From Bradyrhizobiaceae bacterium PARB1 (lineage in GTDB: Bacteria; Pseudomonadota; Alphaproteobacteria; Rhizobiales; Xanthobacteraceae): a DNA stretch of 64,000 nt. The notes under the pieces were generated by a model. That model saw only the letters and a program-made list of their open reading frames with translations, was not told where the DNA came from and ran no database searches. The translations under genes were made by a program, and so were the position numbers. Where the stretch lies: the NCBI GenBank assembly GCA_002256345.1, contig NKIY01000006.1:248001-312000 (forward strand), written 5' to 3'. This document shows positions 26,598 to 34,871 of the stretch, one piece after another; position 1 is the first letter of the stretch, and every line of letters starts with the position of its first letter.

Positions 26598-26750
26598 ATG
26601 GCAACGAAGCAGAATGGACACATCGTCGAGACCGCGACCGAGGCCCGCCAGGCCGAGCCGGGGCCGTCGGTTCTTGCGTTGTTGTCGATGAGCATCGGTC
26701 TTGCCGTGATCATCCTGGCGATCGTCTGGTTCGTGTTCTTCCGGGTGTGA
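26598..26750 (+). CDS. Small single-TM protein (50 aa)
   Basis: From the ATG at 26598, preceded by GTGAGGA. A polar N-terminus (TKQNGHIVETATEARQAEPG) leads into one C-terminal transmembrane helix (ALLSMSIGLAVIILAIVWFVFF) ending in RV. Upstream in-frame extension to 26304 has no coding character. The family is not recognised. It lies 68 bases before the packaging-associated gene, under the promoter at 26355. Confidence 0.6.
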   Translation: MATKQNGHIVETATEARQAEPGPSVLALLSMSIGLAVIILAIVWFVFFRV

Positions 26751-26818
26751 CGTCGCCGCGCGATGGGACGCGCGGCTGCGGCGTTTGAGAGCTGTCTCTC
26801 TGCAAACGAGTGTCTATC

Positions 26819-27559
26819 ATGGTCAAGACGTCGAAAGCCCGCCCGGCCACGAAGCCGGTGCGGGCTTCTGTTTTAGCTGACGCCGCTGCAATCGGTAACA
26901 ATGATGCGGAGGCGCGCCGGCTTGCCGGCATCGAGACGCGCAAGAGAACGGTGGCATCGACCATGGTCTATGCCGGGCTCGGCGTGCGGGCGTCGGAGCG
27001 CGCAAAGCTTGCGGCGGCGAAAACGCCGGCGGTGAAACGGCCGGTTGCGAAAAAGCCTGCGGCAGAAAAGCCGGCGATGAAGTCTGACGCCGTGAAGCCT
27101 GTTGCCGCGAAAACTGCCGCTGCGAAGAAACCGCCCGCCAAGGCGTCTGCATCGCCGGATGTTCCAGCGCCGGACAAGCAGCGCGCTGTCAAACGCAAGC
27201 GACCGAAGACGCATGCACAGTTGATGGGCCGTATCGTCGATGCGATCGGCGGGCAGCTCGATGCCATCGAGGCGATCACCCATGATCCCGCGCGGGGCGA
27301 GGCCGGGCGCAGCGAGGCGGAGCGCCATGCACGTGCAGTGGCGACGCTCGTGCGGGTGCTCGCCGAACTGCGCAAGGAGCAGGACGGCGACCAGCGGAGA
27401 TCCGTCGATGACGACCAGCGTGCCCGCGACGCCGAACGCCCGCGGGACCTCGATGAACTCCGTGCACGCCTTTCACGACGACTGGAAGAAGCGCACCGAC
27501 GCGGAGCGGCTGTATTTGTGGCAGACGATGCCGCCGGGGGAGTGCGACTATCTGAGTGA
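26819..27559 (+). CDS. GTA/prophage packaging-associated protein, histone-like tail (possible small terminase)
   Basis: 246 residues from the ATG at 26819 (a GTG at 26810 is also in frame). Residues 60-125 are a Lys/Ala/Pro-rich repeat (AKTPAVKRPVAKKPAAEKPA and similar), resembling histone H1-type tails and likely to bind DNA. The C-terminal half is helical (AQLMGRIVDAIGGQLDAIEAI; AVATLVRVLAELRKEQ; PRDLDELRARLSRRLEE). Position immediately upstream of the large terminase suggests a small terminase role, but no homology is claimed. Its 3' end overlaps the terminase gene by up to 152 bases in another frame. Confidence 0.6.
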   Translation: MVKTSKARPATKPVRASVLADAAAIGNNDAEARRLAGIETRKRTVASTMVYAGLGVRASERAKLAAAKTPAVKRPVAKKPAAEKPAMKSDAVKPVAAKTAAAKKPPAKASASPDVPAPDKQRAVKRKRPKTHAQLMGRIVDAIGGQLDAIEAITHDPARGEAGRSEAERHARAVATLVRVLAELRKEQDGDQRRSVDDDQRARDAERPRDLDELRARLSRRLEEAHRRGAAVFVADDAAGGVRLSE

Positions 27560-28799
27560 TTGCTGGCCGCTATTCGCGCATCCGCATCAACTGCCGCCGC
27601 CATCCGCGCAGAATGGCGAACCATGGCTGACCTGGCTGCTGATCGGCGGGCGTGGCGCGGGCAAGACGCGCGCCGGCGCCGAATGGGTGCGCGCGCAGGC
27701 GCTGGGGATGGCGCCGCTTGCGGAGCGCGCCGCCGGGCGCATCGCGCTGGTGGGACAGACCGAACACGACGTGCGTGAAGTCATGATCGAGGGGGTGTCG
27801 GGCATTCTCGGCGTGCATCCGCGCGGTGAACGGCCGGTGTGGTCGCCGTCGCGCAAGCGGCTGGAATGGGCGAATGGTGCGATCGCCGAAGTGTTTTCCG
27901 CGGAGGATCCGGAAAGCCTGCGCGGGCCGCAATTTCATTGTGCATGGTCGGACGAGATGGCGAAATGGCGGCAGGCCGAGGCGGCCTTCGACATGCTGCA
28001 ATTCGGATTGCGGCTGGGGCAGCATCCGCGGCAATTGATCACGACAACCGCGCGCCCGAGCGCGCTGTTGAAGCGCCTGCTCGCCGATCCATCCACGGCG
28101 GTGTCGCGGGCGGGGACGGCGGCGAATGCGTTTCATCTCGCGCCGACCTTCCTGCGCCATGTGATGGCGCGCTATGCCGGCACGCGGCTCGGGCGGCAGG
28201 AGCTGAATGGCGAGATCATCGACGACCGGCCGGATGCGCTGTGGTCACGGGCCCTGCTGGAGCAGTGCCGCGTGGATGCCGCGCCCGGCCTGCAGCGCAT
28301 CGTCGTCGCCGTCGATCCGCCGGCGACATCGACGAAGCGCGCGGATGCCTGCGGCATCGTCGCGGCGGGACTGGCGGAGAGCGGCATCGTCTATGTGCTC
28401 GCCGATGACAGCGTGAGCGGCGCGACGCCGGTCATGTGGGCGAGCAAGGCGATCGCGCTGTGGCAACGGCTCGAGGCCGATGCGCTGGTGGTCGAGGTCA
28501 ATCAGGGCGGCGACATGGTGCGCGCCGTCATCAACGAGATCGACGCAGGCGTGCCGGTGACACCGGTGCGCGCCACGCGCGGCAAATGGCTGCGCGCCGA
28601 GCCGGTGGCGGCGCTCTATGAGCAGGGCCGTGTGAAACATGTCGGCGCCTTCGCCGCGCTGGAAGACGAGATGTGCGACTTCGCGAGTTCGGGATTGTCG
28701 TCGGGCAAATCGCCGGACCGCTTGGATGCCCTGGTCTGGGCAGTAGCCTCGCTGGCGCTCGGCCGGCGCGGCGACGGCCCGCGGATCAGGGTGTTGTAG
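27408..28799 (+). CDS. Terminase large subunit (GTA/phage type)
   Basis: 463 residues from the ATG at 27408, preceded by GCGGAGAT; an ATG at 27453 is a good alternative. The ATPase domain has Walker A in IGGRGAGKTRAGAEW and Walker B in HCAWSDEMAKW. The C-terminal nuclease has acidic residues in VVAVDPPA, ALVVEVNQGGD and SPDRLDALVWA. The enzyme cuts and pumps DNA into heads. The style (GPQFHCAWSDEMAKWR; HPRQLITTTARP) matches terminases of alphaproteobacterial gene-transfer agents. It is intact, unlike the following portal gene. Confidence 0.92.
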   Translation: MTTSVPATPNARGTSMNSVHAFHDDWKKRTDAERLYLWQTMPPGECDYLSDCWPLFAHPHQLPPPSAQNGEPWLTWLLIGGRGAGKTRAGAEWVRAQALGMAPLAERAAGRIALVGQTEHDVREVMIEGVSGILGVHPRGERPVWSPSRKRLEWANGAIAEVFSAEDPESLRGPQFHCAWSDEMAKWRQAEAAFDMLQFGLRLGQHPRQLITTTARPSALLKRLLADPSTAVSRAGTAANAFHLAPTFLRHVMARYAGTRLGRQELNGEIIDDRPDALWSRALLEQCRVDAAPGLQRIVVAVDPPATSTKRADACGIVAAGLAESGIVYVLADDSVSGATPVMWASKAIALWQRLEADALVVEVNQGGDMVRAVINEIDAGVPVTPVRATRGKWLRAEPVAALYEQGRVKHVGAFAALEDEMCDFASSGLSSGKSPDRLDALVWAVASLALGRRGDGPRIRVL

Positions 28800-28801
28800 G
28801 T

Positions 28802-28892
28802 CGTAGCCCGCATGGAGCGTAGCGCAATGCGGGGATGTCGCATGTGTTGAAACGCTGGCCCCCGGATTACGCTTCGCTTCATCCGGGCTACG
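28802..28892. repeat. REP-like imperfect palindrome (second family)
   Basis: CGTAGCCCGCATGGAGCG (28802-28819) and CGCTTCATCCGGGCTACG (28875-28892) are complementary at 16 of 18 positions. The CGGATTACGCTTCGCT core is also found in the hairpin at 10879-10906. The element lies between the terminase stop and the portal start, interrupting an otherwise tight phage gene order. Confidence 0.7.
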
Positions 28893-28919
28893 CACCTTGC
28901 CAAGGACACGGATCACATC

Positions 28920-30074
28920 ATGTTCGAACGTCTGAAAGCCTATCTCGCGGCGCCGGAGACCAAGGCGTCGCGCACCGCCAAATTTCTTGCGTTTCAGTAT
29001 GAAGGCCGGGCGCGGTGGACCGCGAAGGACTACACCTCGCTGGCGCGCGAAGGCTACATCGCCAATGCCGTCGTGCATCGCGCCGTGCGCCTGATCGCCG
29101 AAAATGCGGCGGCGTGTCGCTTCGTCGTCTTCGACGGCGCGGATGAGCGCGAGGCGCATCCGCTGGCGCAGCTCCTGACGCGGCCCAATCCGCGGCAGGA
29201 TGGCAGCGTGTTCTTCGAGACGCTTTATGCGCATCTGCTGCTCGCCGGCAATGCCTATGTGGAAGCGGTGGCGCTGGACGATGCCGTGCGCGAGCTGCAT
29301 GCGCTGCGGCCGGATCGCATGAAGCTGATCGCGGGGCGCGATGGCTGGGCCGAGGCCTACGAATATACTGTCAATGGCCGCACCGTGCGCTTCGACCAGG
29401 CGGCGAGCCATGTACCGCCGATCCTGCATCTGACCTTCTTCCATCCGCTCGACGATCACTATGGCCTCGCGCCCATCGATGCGGCGGCGACGGCGCTGGA
29501 GAACATGAACTACTCGGCCGGGCGAATGATGCAGGTCTGGCCGTCGCGGTTTCCGACCATGGCGAGTGCCGCACCTTATGCCGGCAATCCGCGGGCGCTG
29601 GCCAACAAGGTCTATAACGGCCGCATGGGCAATGCAGTCGGCTCCGACGACGGCTGGAATTTCCGCGGCCGCGGTGGATCGCAGACGACGGGCCGCGAAG
29701 GCTATGAGCGGGTCAGGAAGGCCACGGGGATCGATGTGGTCGGCCATCCCGAATACCTGATCGATCCGCGCTACTTCCTCACTTGCGCAGTGTCGGATTT
29801 CATCAATTGCGGCTGCCTGCCGTTCGCGAAAGCCGATGACGTCGTCGGCGTCACCCGGCGGCTCAACGGCGGCACCGTCGGTCTCGCCGAGCGCAAGGCG
29901 TGGCTCGCGCAATGGAAGGCCGCGCTGCGCGATGTCTCGCCGGCGACCGCGCCATCCGTGGGGCCGTCGCCCGCGATCGCATCGCCGTCGCTGGCGCCCG
30001 AATTGCCGACAGCAAAGCCCACCAACCTTTCTGCTTTCATCACCGCGCTTGTCGCGGCCTTCCGGAGGACATGA
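28920..30074 (+). CDS. Portal protein N-terminus fused in frame to GH19 endolysin C-terminus (chimera)
   Basis: 384 residues, one open frame. Residues 1 to about 192 are a HK97/GTA-type portal: YEGRARWTAKDYTSLAREGY, NAVVHRAVRLIAENAA, LTRPNPRQDGSVFFETLYAHLLLAGNAYVEA, HYGLAPIDAAATALE. From about residue 194 the sequence changes to a family-19 lysozyme/chitinase: NMNYSAGRMMQVWPSRFPT, NPRALANKVYNGRMGN, DDGWNFRGRGGSQTTGREGYE, DFINCGCLPFAKADD. The portal's second half and the endolysin's first part, which normally carries the catalytic HExxG glutamate, are both missing. The fusion is probably inactive in either role. The tail is Pro/Ser/Ala-rich. Junction near 29493-29503. Confidence 0.85.
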   Translation: MFERLKAYLAAPETKASRTAKFLAFQYEGRARWTAKDYTSLAREGYIANAVVHRAVRLIAENAAACRFVVFDGADEREAHPLAQLLTRPNPRQDGSVFFETLYAHLLLAGNAYVEAVALDDAVRELHALRPDRMKLIAGRDGWAEAYEYTVNGRTVRFDQAASHVPPILHLTFFHPLDDHYGLAPIDAAATALENMNYSAGRMMQVWPSRFPTMASAAPYAGNPRALANKVYNGRMGNAVGSDDGWNFRGRGGSQTTGREGYERVRKATGIDVVGHPEYLIDPRYFLTCAVSDFINCGCLPFAKADDVVGVTRRLNGGTVGLAERKAWLAQWKAALRDVSPATAPSVGPSPAIASPSLAPELPTAKPTNLSAFITALVAAFRRT

Positions 30075-30664
30075 TCATGGAATGGAGCGATCTTGCAAAG
30101 CAGGTGATATCCTTGGGCGCGCCGATGCTGGGGACGGCTCTGGGCGGTCCGCTTGGCGGCGTGGCTGGCGAGATCCTCGCCAAGGCGGTGGGCTCGGTGA
30201 CGCTGACGCCGGCGGCGGTGCAAGCGGCGCTTCCGGCCGCCGATCCGACGAAGCTCGCCGAGGCGGAGGCGCGCTGGGCGGAGATGATCCGCGCCGAGGC
30301 TGAGACGCAGCGCGCGGCGATCGCCGAGACCCAGGCGACGATCCGCGCCGAGCTTGCCAGCGAGGATGCCCTGCAGCGCTGGTGGCGGCCGGCCTATGCG
30401 CTGGAGCTGACGGTGGAATGTGCCGCGCTGTGGGCGGTGCTGATGCATGAATTCTGGACCGGAGACATCCAGACCATCAACACGCTGGTCAATGCGACCG
30501 CGCTGCTGATGGCCTATTGGGGGTTCCGGTTCGGCGTGCTAGGCGTCTATATCAGCGGCCGGACCCGCGAAAAGGTCAGCGCCGTCACCGGGCAGGATGC
30601 TCCGGGGATGATCGAGAAGCTGGCCAGAGCGGTATTGGCCAAAGAGGGCGTGAAGAAAAAGTAA
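30071..30664 (+). CDS. GTA-type holin (3-TM family)
   Basis: 197 residues from the ATG at 30071, which overlaps the portal-lysin stop (ATGA). It matches the holin family named for gene-transfer release: LAKQVISLGAPMLGTALGGPLGGVAGEILAKAVG at the N-terminus, a long charged coiled-coil-like helix (AEAEARWAEMIRAEAETQRAAIAETQATIRAELAS), RWWRPAYALELTVECAALWAVLMHEF, and a last membrane helix (LVNATALLMAYWGFRFGVLGVYI). It would permeabilise the inner membrane for particle release. It lies 76 bases before feuP. Confidence 0.85.
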   Translation: MIMEWSDLAKQVISLGAPMLGTALGGPLGGVAGEILAKAVGSVTLTPAAVQAALPAADPTKLAEAEARWAEMIRAEAETQRAAIAETQATIRAELASEDALQRWWRPAYALELTVECAALWAVLMHEFWTGDIQTINTLVNATALLMAYWGFRFGVLGVYISGRTREKVSAVTGQDAPGMIEKLARAVLAKEGVKKK

Positions 30665-30740
30665 TATCGGCGCCGCCGGTATTCATTTGGCGTTCACCCG
30701 CCGGGGGCTCCACTCGGCCTGTGAACGTGGAGAACTTGAA

Positions 30741-31412
30741 GTGCGTCTGCTCGTCGTCGAAGATGATCCCGATCTCAACCGTCAGCTCACCACTGCGCTG
30801 CTGGACGCCGGCTATGTCGTCGACCGTGCCTTCGACGGCGAGGAAGGGCATTTCCTCGGCGACAGCGAGCCCTATGACGCCGTGGTGCTGGATATCGGCC
30901 TGCCGAAGATGGACGGCATTTCGGTGCTGGAAGCCTGGCGGCGCAACAACCGCGTGATGCCGGTGCTGATCCTGACCGCGCGGGATCGCTGGAGCGACAA
31001 GGTGCAGGGCTTCGACGCTGGCGCCGACGACTATGTGGCGAAGCCGTTTCATCTCGAGGAAGTGCTGGCGCGTATCCGTGCGTTGCTGCGCCGTTCGACC
31101 GGGCATGCGCAGTCGGAGCTGAGCTGCGGTCCGGTCGTGCTGGATACGCGCACCGGCCGTGTCAGCGTCTCCGGCAATCCGATCAAGATGACCTCGCACG
31201 AATACCGCCTGCTGTCCTATCTGATGCATCACACCGGGCGCGTGATCTCGCGCACCGAACTGGTCGAACATCTCTACGACCAGGACTTCGACCGCGACTC
31301 CAACACCATCGAGGTGTTCGTCGGGCGCATCCGCAAGAAGCTCGGCGTCGACATCATCCAGACCGTGCGCGGGCTCGGCTATCTCCTGACCCCGCCGCAG
31401 GCGGGGGTGTGA
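30741..31412 (+). CDS. feuP: FeuP-like response regulator (OmpR family)
   Basis: 223 residues from a GTG at 30741, with GTGGAGAA upstream. The receiver domain starts VRLLVVEDDPDLNRQL, with phospho-acceptor Asp51 in VVLDIGLPKMDG and the conserved Lys in YVAKPFH. The winged-helix DNA-binding domain follows (SHEYRLLSYLMHHTGRVISRTELVEHLYDQDFDRDSNTIEVFVGRIRKK). The sequence closely resembles rhizobial FeuP as I recall it, which with FeuQ controls cyclic glucan export in Sinorhizobium. The kinase gene follows 19 bases downstream. Confidence 0.88.
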   Translation: MRLLVVEDDPDLNRQLTTALLDAGYVVDRAFDGEEGHFLGDSEPYDAVVLDIGLPKMDGISVLEAWRRNNRVMPVLILTARDRWSDKVQGFDAGADDYVAKPFHLEEVLARIRALLRRSTGHAQSELSCGPVVLDTRTGRVSVSGNPIKMTSHEYRLLSYLMHHTGRVISRTELVEHLYDQDFDRDSNTIEVFVGRIRKKLGVDIIQTVRGLGYLLTPPQAGV

Positions 31413-31431
31413 TGACCCACGGTCTGATGCC

Positions 31432-32823
31432 GTGACGCGGACCAACTCACTCGCCACCCGCCTGTTTCTCACGGCGACGGCGTGGGTGGTGGTGATCCTC
31501 GTCGTCACCGCCTTCATCCTGTCTTCGGTCTATCGCGGCGCGACCGAACGCGCTTTCGATCGCCGGCTCAATCTGTATCTGCGCACGCTGGTCGCCGAAG
31601 TGGCGTCGCCGTCCGATCCCGCCGATCCGCAGGCGATCCCGTCGCTCGGCGAACCGTTGTTCGAGCTGCCATTGTCCGGCTGGTATTGGGAGATCGCGCC
31701 GACCGACGGCGAGAAGACCGAGATCCGCGCCTCGCGCTCGCTGTGGGACAAGAAGCTGCCCAAGCTCGAGGATCACGGGGCCGAGCTTACGGCCTCAGGC
31801 GTCCGGCTCGGCTATGTCGATGGGCCCGAGGGGCAGCATCTGCGCATGGTGGAGCGGCCGGTCGATCTCGGTGCCGACGGCAAATTCCGCGTCAGCGTCG
31901 CCGGCGATGCGACGGAGATTTCCGAGGAAACGCGCGCCTTCGATTACTATCTCGGCAGCACCTTTGGCGCGCTGTCCATCGTGCTTGCGCTGACCACGCT
32001 GTTCCAGGTCCGCTTCGGCCTTGCGCCGCTCAAACGCCTCTCCGAAGCCATTGCCGATATTCGCTCCGGCCGGGCCGAACGGCTCGAGGACACCTATCCC
32101 GTCGAACTCGCGCCGCTGGCGCGCGAGATGAATGCGCTGCTCGATGCGAACAGGGCCATCGTCGAGCGCGCACGCACCCATGTCGGCAATCTCGCCCATG
32201 CCATCAAGACGCCGCTCTCGGTGATCGTCAACGAGGCCGGGGCGGTGCGCGCAAACGGCAACGCCGCCGATCCGCTTGCGGCCAAGGTGCTGGAGCAGGC
32301 GGACGTAATGCGCGACCAGCTCACCCATCATCTCGAACGGGCGCGTATTGCGGCGCGGGTCACCATCGTCGGCACCGTCACCGACGTGGCGCCGGCCCTC
32401 GAGGCGCTGTGCCGGACCATGGAAAAGATCCACCGCAGTTGTGACATCGATCTGAAAGCGGACGGCTCTGCCAAGTTTCGCGGCGAGAAGCAGGATCTGG
32501 AAGAGATGGTCGGCAATCTCGTCGACAATGCCTGCAAATGGGCCGAACATCACGTCAGCATCGCCGTCGAGGTGGAGCGGGCTGGCGCCGGCGACCCGTC
32601 GCCGAAGCTGCGGATTGTGGTGGATGACGATGGCCGGGGACTGTCCGATGACGAACGCGCCCGGGTCGCCCGCCGCGGGCAGCGGCTCGACGAGACCAAG
32701 CCGGGTTCCGGGCTCGGCCTGTCCATCGTGGTCGATCTCGCCGCGCTCTATGGCGGCAGCCTGACGCTGGGCAAAGCGCCGATCGGGGGCTTGCGGGCGG
32801 AGCTGGCATTGCCGGGGGTCTAG
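31432..32823 (+). CDS. feuQ: FeuQ-like sensor histidine kinase
   Basis: 463 residues from a GTG at 31432. Two membrane helices (about residues 8-32 and 168-190) enclose a periplasmic sensor domain of about 135 residues (WYWEIAPTDGEKTEIRASRSLWD). HAMP-like linker, then the H-box with His256 in NLAHAIKTPLSVIVNEA, then ATPase motifs NLVDNACKW, DDDGRGLSD and GSGLGLSIVVDL. It is the cognate kinase of the preceding regulator by position and family. The kinase is full length. Confidence 0.88.
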   Translation: MTRTNSLATRLFLTATAWVVVILVVTAFILSSVYRGATERAFDRRLNLYLRTLVAEVASPSDPADPQAIPSLGEPLFELPLSGWYWEIAPTDGEKTEIRASRSLWDKKLPKLEDHGAELTASGVRLGYVDGPEGQHLRMVERPVDLGADGKFRVSVAGDATEISEETRAFDYYLGSTFGALSIVLALTTLFQVRFGLAPLKRLSEAIADIRSGRAERLEDTYPVELAPLAREMNALLDANRAIVERARTHVGNLAHAIKTPLSVIVNEAGAVRANGNAADPLAAKVLEQADVMRDQLTHHLERARIAARVTIVGTVTDVAPALEALCRTMEKIHRSCDIDLKADGSAKFRGEKQDLEEMVGNLVDNACKWAEHHVSIAVEVERAGAGDPSPKLRIVVDDDGRGLSDDERARVARRGQRLDETKPGSGLGLSIVVDLAALYGGSLTLGKAPIGGLRAELALPGV

Positions 32824-32919
32824 GTTCCGTTTCCGATGCCCCGATCTCGCCTGAATTATCCCGTTCGTAACCACTTTGGCGTTTGCTGTTTCCCTGTTTT
32901 GCGTGCGAGGTTCCGGTCC

Positions 32920-33393
32920 ATGCTCAAGTTCAACATGCTCTGTGTTGCCGCTGTTGCGCTGGCGCTGGGTGGTTGTGACGTGACGACATCGGACGGCAGC
33001 CTGGGCCTCGGCACCGATACCATCGCGCGCGCCTATAGCAGCACCAAGTCGGCTGTCGGCCTGTCGGAAGAGAGTGCGGCGACCGCCGTGACCAACGCTG
33101 CCTTTGGCGGCTTGATTGGCGCCAAGCTCGGTGCCCAGCTCAATGACGAGGACCGCCGGCTGGCCTATGAGGCCCAGCTCGCTGCGCTCGACCGTGGCGC
33201 TCCCGGCGCACCCGTGCCCTGGCGCAATGACCAGAGCGGGCGTTACGGCAATATCGTCGCCGGTCCGGTCTACAGCCAGAAAGGCCTGCAATGTCGCGGC
33301 TTTTCCCACACCGTCACGGTGAACGGCGACATCAAGTCGGCTCGCGGCACGGCCTGCAAGAGCCCGGAAGGCGCATGGGCGGCGGCTGCCTGA
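32920..33393 (+). CDS. 17-kDa surface-antigen-type lipoprotein
   Basis: 157 residues. Signal peptide with lipobox: FNMLCVAAVALALGGCDVT, lipidated Cys at residue 20. The mature part has a glycine-zipper-like hydrophobic stretch (AFGGLIGAKLGAQL), then the RT0821/Lpp0805-type surface-protein domain with WRNDQSGRYGNIVAGPVY, QCRGFSHTV and an ARGTACK ending. Such proteins sit in the outer membrane. It follows feuQ by 96 bases on the same strand; whether FeuP controls it cannot be told. Confidence 0.82.
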   Translation: MLKFNMLCVAAVALALGGCDVTTSDGSLGLGTDTIARAYSSTKSAVGLSEESAATAVTNAAFGGLIGAKLGAQLNDEDRRLAYEAQLAALDRGAPGAPVPWRNDQSGRYGNIVAGPVYSQKGLQCRGFSHTVTVNGDIKSARGTACKSPEGAWAAAA

Positions 33394-33491
33394 GCCCTAT
33401 CCTCAACCGCTTCTTAACGACGAGCCTGCTACAAGACCCGGTGGCCGCTTTCGGTCTTGAACCCGCCGGCGAGTGCTGATTTCTGGGCCTT

Positions 33492-34871
33492 ATGAACAAG
33501 ACCTCCATCGATCGTCTCCGGGACTATCTGGCGCAACTGCCCGAGCAGTCGCAGATGCTCTTGCTGCGCGAATATGAGCGCGCAATCGAGCGCGGCGAGG
33601 ACGTCAAGGTCGCGCAATTCGTGCTCGAACTACTGCGCGGCGTGATGCGCGGCCACGAGGACGCGGTACGGCCGCGGGTCGAGGATCCCTCGCGCCTTGT
33701 GTTCAAATCGCTGGAGCCGTTCCTCGTCGATGGCGTGCAGGCGGTGCGCCCGGGGCAGGTTCGCCGGCCGTCGCTGCTGCCGGTCTGGCAGTGGCTGGAG
33801 CGCGACGCGGCGGATGCAGTGCGCGAATTCGAAGCTGCGATTGCGGACGCGTCCGACAATGCCGCAGCCATCGAGCGCGCGGTGAAGAAATTTCAGCAGG
33901 CGGCAGCCGGCGCCATCGCCAAGGTGCTGTCCGGCGGTGACGGCGGCCGCGCCGCCCGTATCGGGCCGACCCACGCGGTGGAGGATCTTCCGGCCATCGG
34001 CGCGGCCTTGAAGGCGCGCGAACAGCTCGACGCCTTTGCCGGCAAGCTGCCGAGCGTCCTGCGCAGCTTCGGCGATGCCCAGGTTTCGTCGGTCAACAGC
34101 GCGCTCAATGTGCCGGCGCTGACCACGCCTCAAGTACTGCCTTTCGCGCTGTCGCTGGTCATGCTGCGGCTCGCCGCGCCGTGGCAGATCATCCGTCTCG
34201 CCGTGAAGATTGCCGCCTCCGATGACGAGATCCGCGTGGCCGCGACGCCGTATGGCGTGGCCGTTACCATGGCGTTGGCCGATCTCCACAATGTCGCGGT
34301 CGTTCTCCGTTCGGAAATCCGGCGCGGCCAGTTCGAGAACGCGCCCGAACGTCTCAAGATTGCTCATGACGGCGTCCGCGGTCTGCGCACCGAACTCGAC
34401 ATGCGCAATGACAGCACATGGGGCCGCCAGCTGGCGGCAATCCGTGTGGAGATATCCTCGACGCTGCAGTCGGAAATCGAGAGCGTGCCAGGCCGTGTGC
34501 GCCGCCTGCTGCGCCAGCGCCCGGATAAGGAAATTGCGCCGACTGCGACCATCGATCCGTCCGAGGTCGAGGAGGTCGTCGCGCTGATCGATTTCGTCGC
34601 GGTCTGCCGCACCTATGCGAGCGAACTGGCGATCAACGAAGTAACACTGCGGACCTATTCGGACCTGCAGCAATATGTCGAGAAATCCACCGAGGCGCTG
34701 GTGCAGTCGCTGCGCGCCGGCGATACCCGCGTGCGCAACTATCGGCAGATGCAGGCGAGGACCGCGATCCGCTTCTGCCACGTGCTGTTCGGCCAGGAAT
34801 ATGCCGCACTGATGACCCGCGCCGCCGAGCAGGCGATGGTGGTGGTCGATAAGCCGAAAAAGGCCGGCTGA
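33492..34871 (+). CDS. Conserved-looking hypothetical protein (459 aa)
   Basis: 459 residues, soluble and mostly helical with no signal peptide or membrane helix. It begins SIDRLRDYLAQLPEQSQMLLLREYERAIERGEDVKVAQFVLELLRGVM. Later segments include a heptad-like helix (ADAVREFEAAIADASDNAAAIERAVKKFQQAA), ALNVPALTTPQVLPFALSLVMLRLAAPWQIIRLAVKIA and an Arg-rich section (PGRVRRLLRQRPDKE). I do not recognise a domain. The upstream gene stops 98 bases away. It may be monocistronic. Confidence 0.8.
   Translation: MNKTSIDRLRDYLAQLPEQSQMLLLREYERAIERGEDVKVAQFVLELLRGVMRGHEDAVRPRVEDPSRLVFKSLEPFLVDGVQAVRPGQVRRPSLLPVWQWLERDAADAVREFEAAIADASDNAAAIERAVKKFQQAAAGAIAKVLSGGDGGRAARIGPTHAVEDLPAIGAALKAREQLDAFAGKLPSVLRSFGDAQVSSVNSALNVPALTTPQVLPFALSLVMLRLAAPWQIIRLAVKIAASDDEIRVAATPYGVAVTMALADLHNVAVVLRSEIRRGQFENAPERLKIAHDGVRGLRTELDMRNDSTWGRQLAAIRVEISSTLQSEIESVPGRVRRLLRQRPDKEIAPTATIDPSEVEEVVALIDFVAVCRTYASELAINEVTLRTYSDLQQYVEKSTEALVQSLRAGDTRVRNYRQMQARTAIRFCHVLFGQEYAALMTRAAEQAMVVVDKPKKAG

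Noticed and set aside
28245-29912. Antisense 555-residue open frame over the terminase and portal genes
   Set aside because: No recognisable domain and it spans two well-supported genes and a REP-like element.
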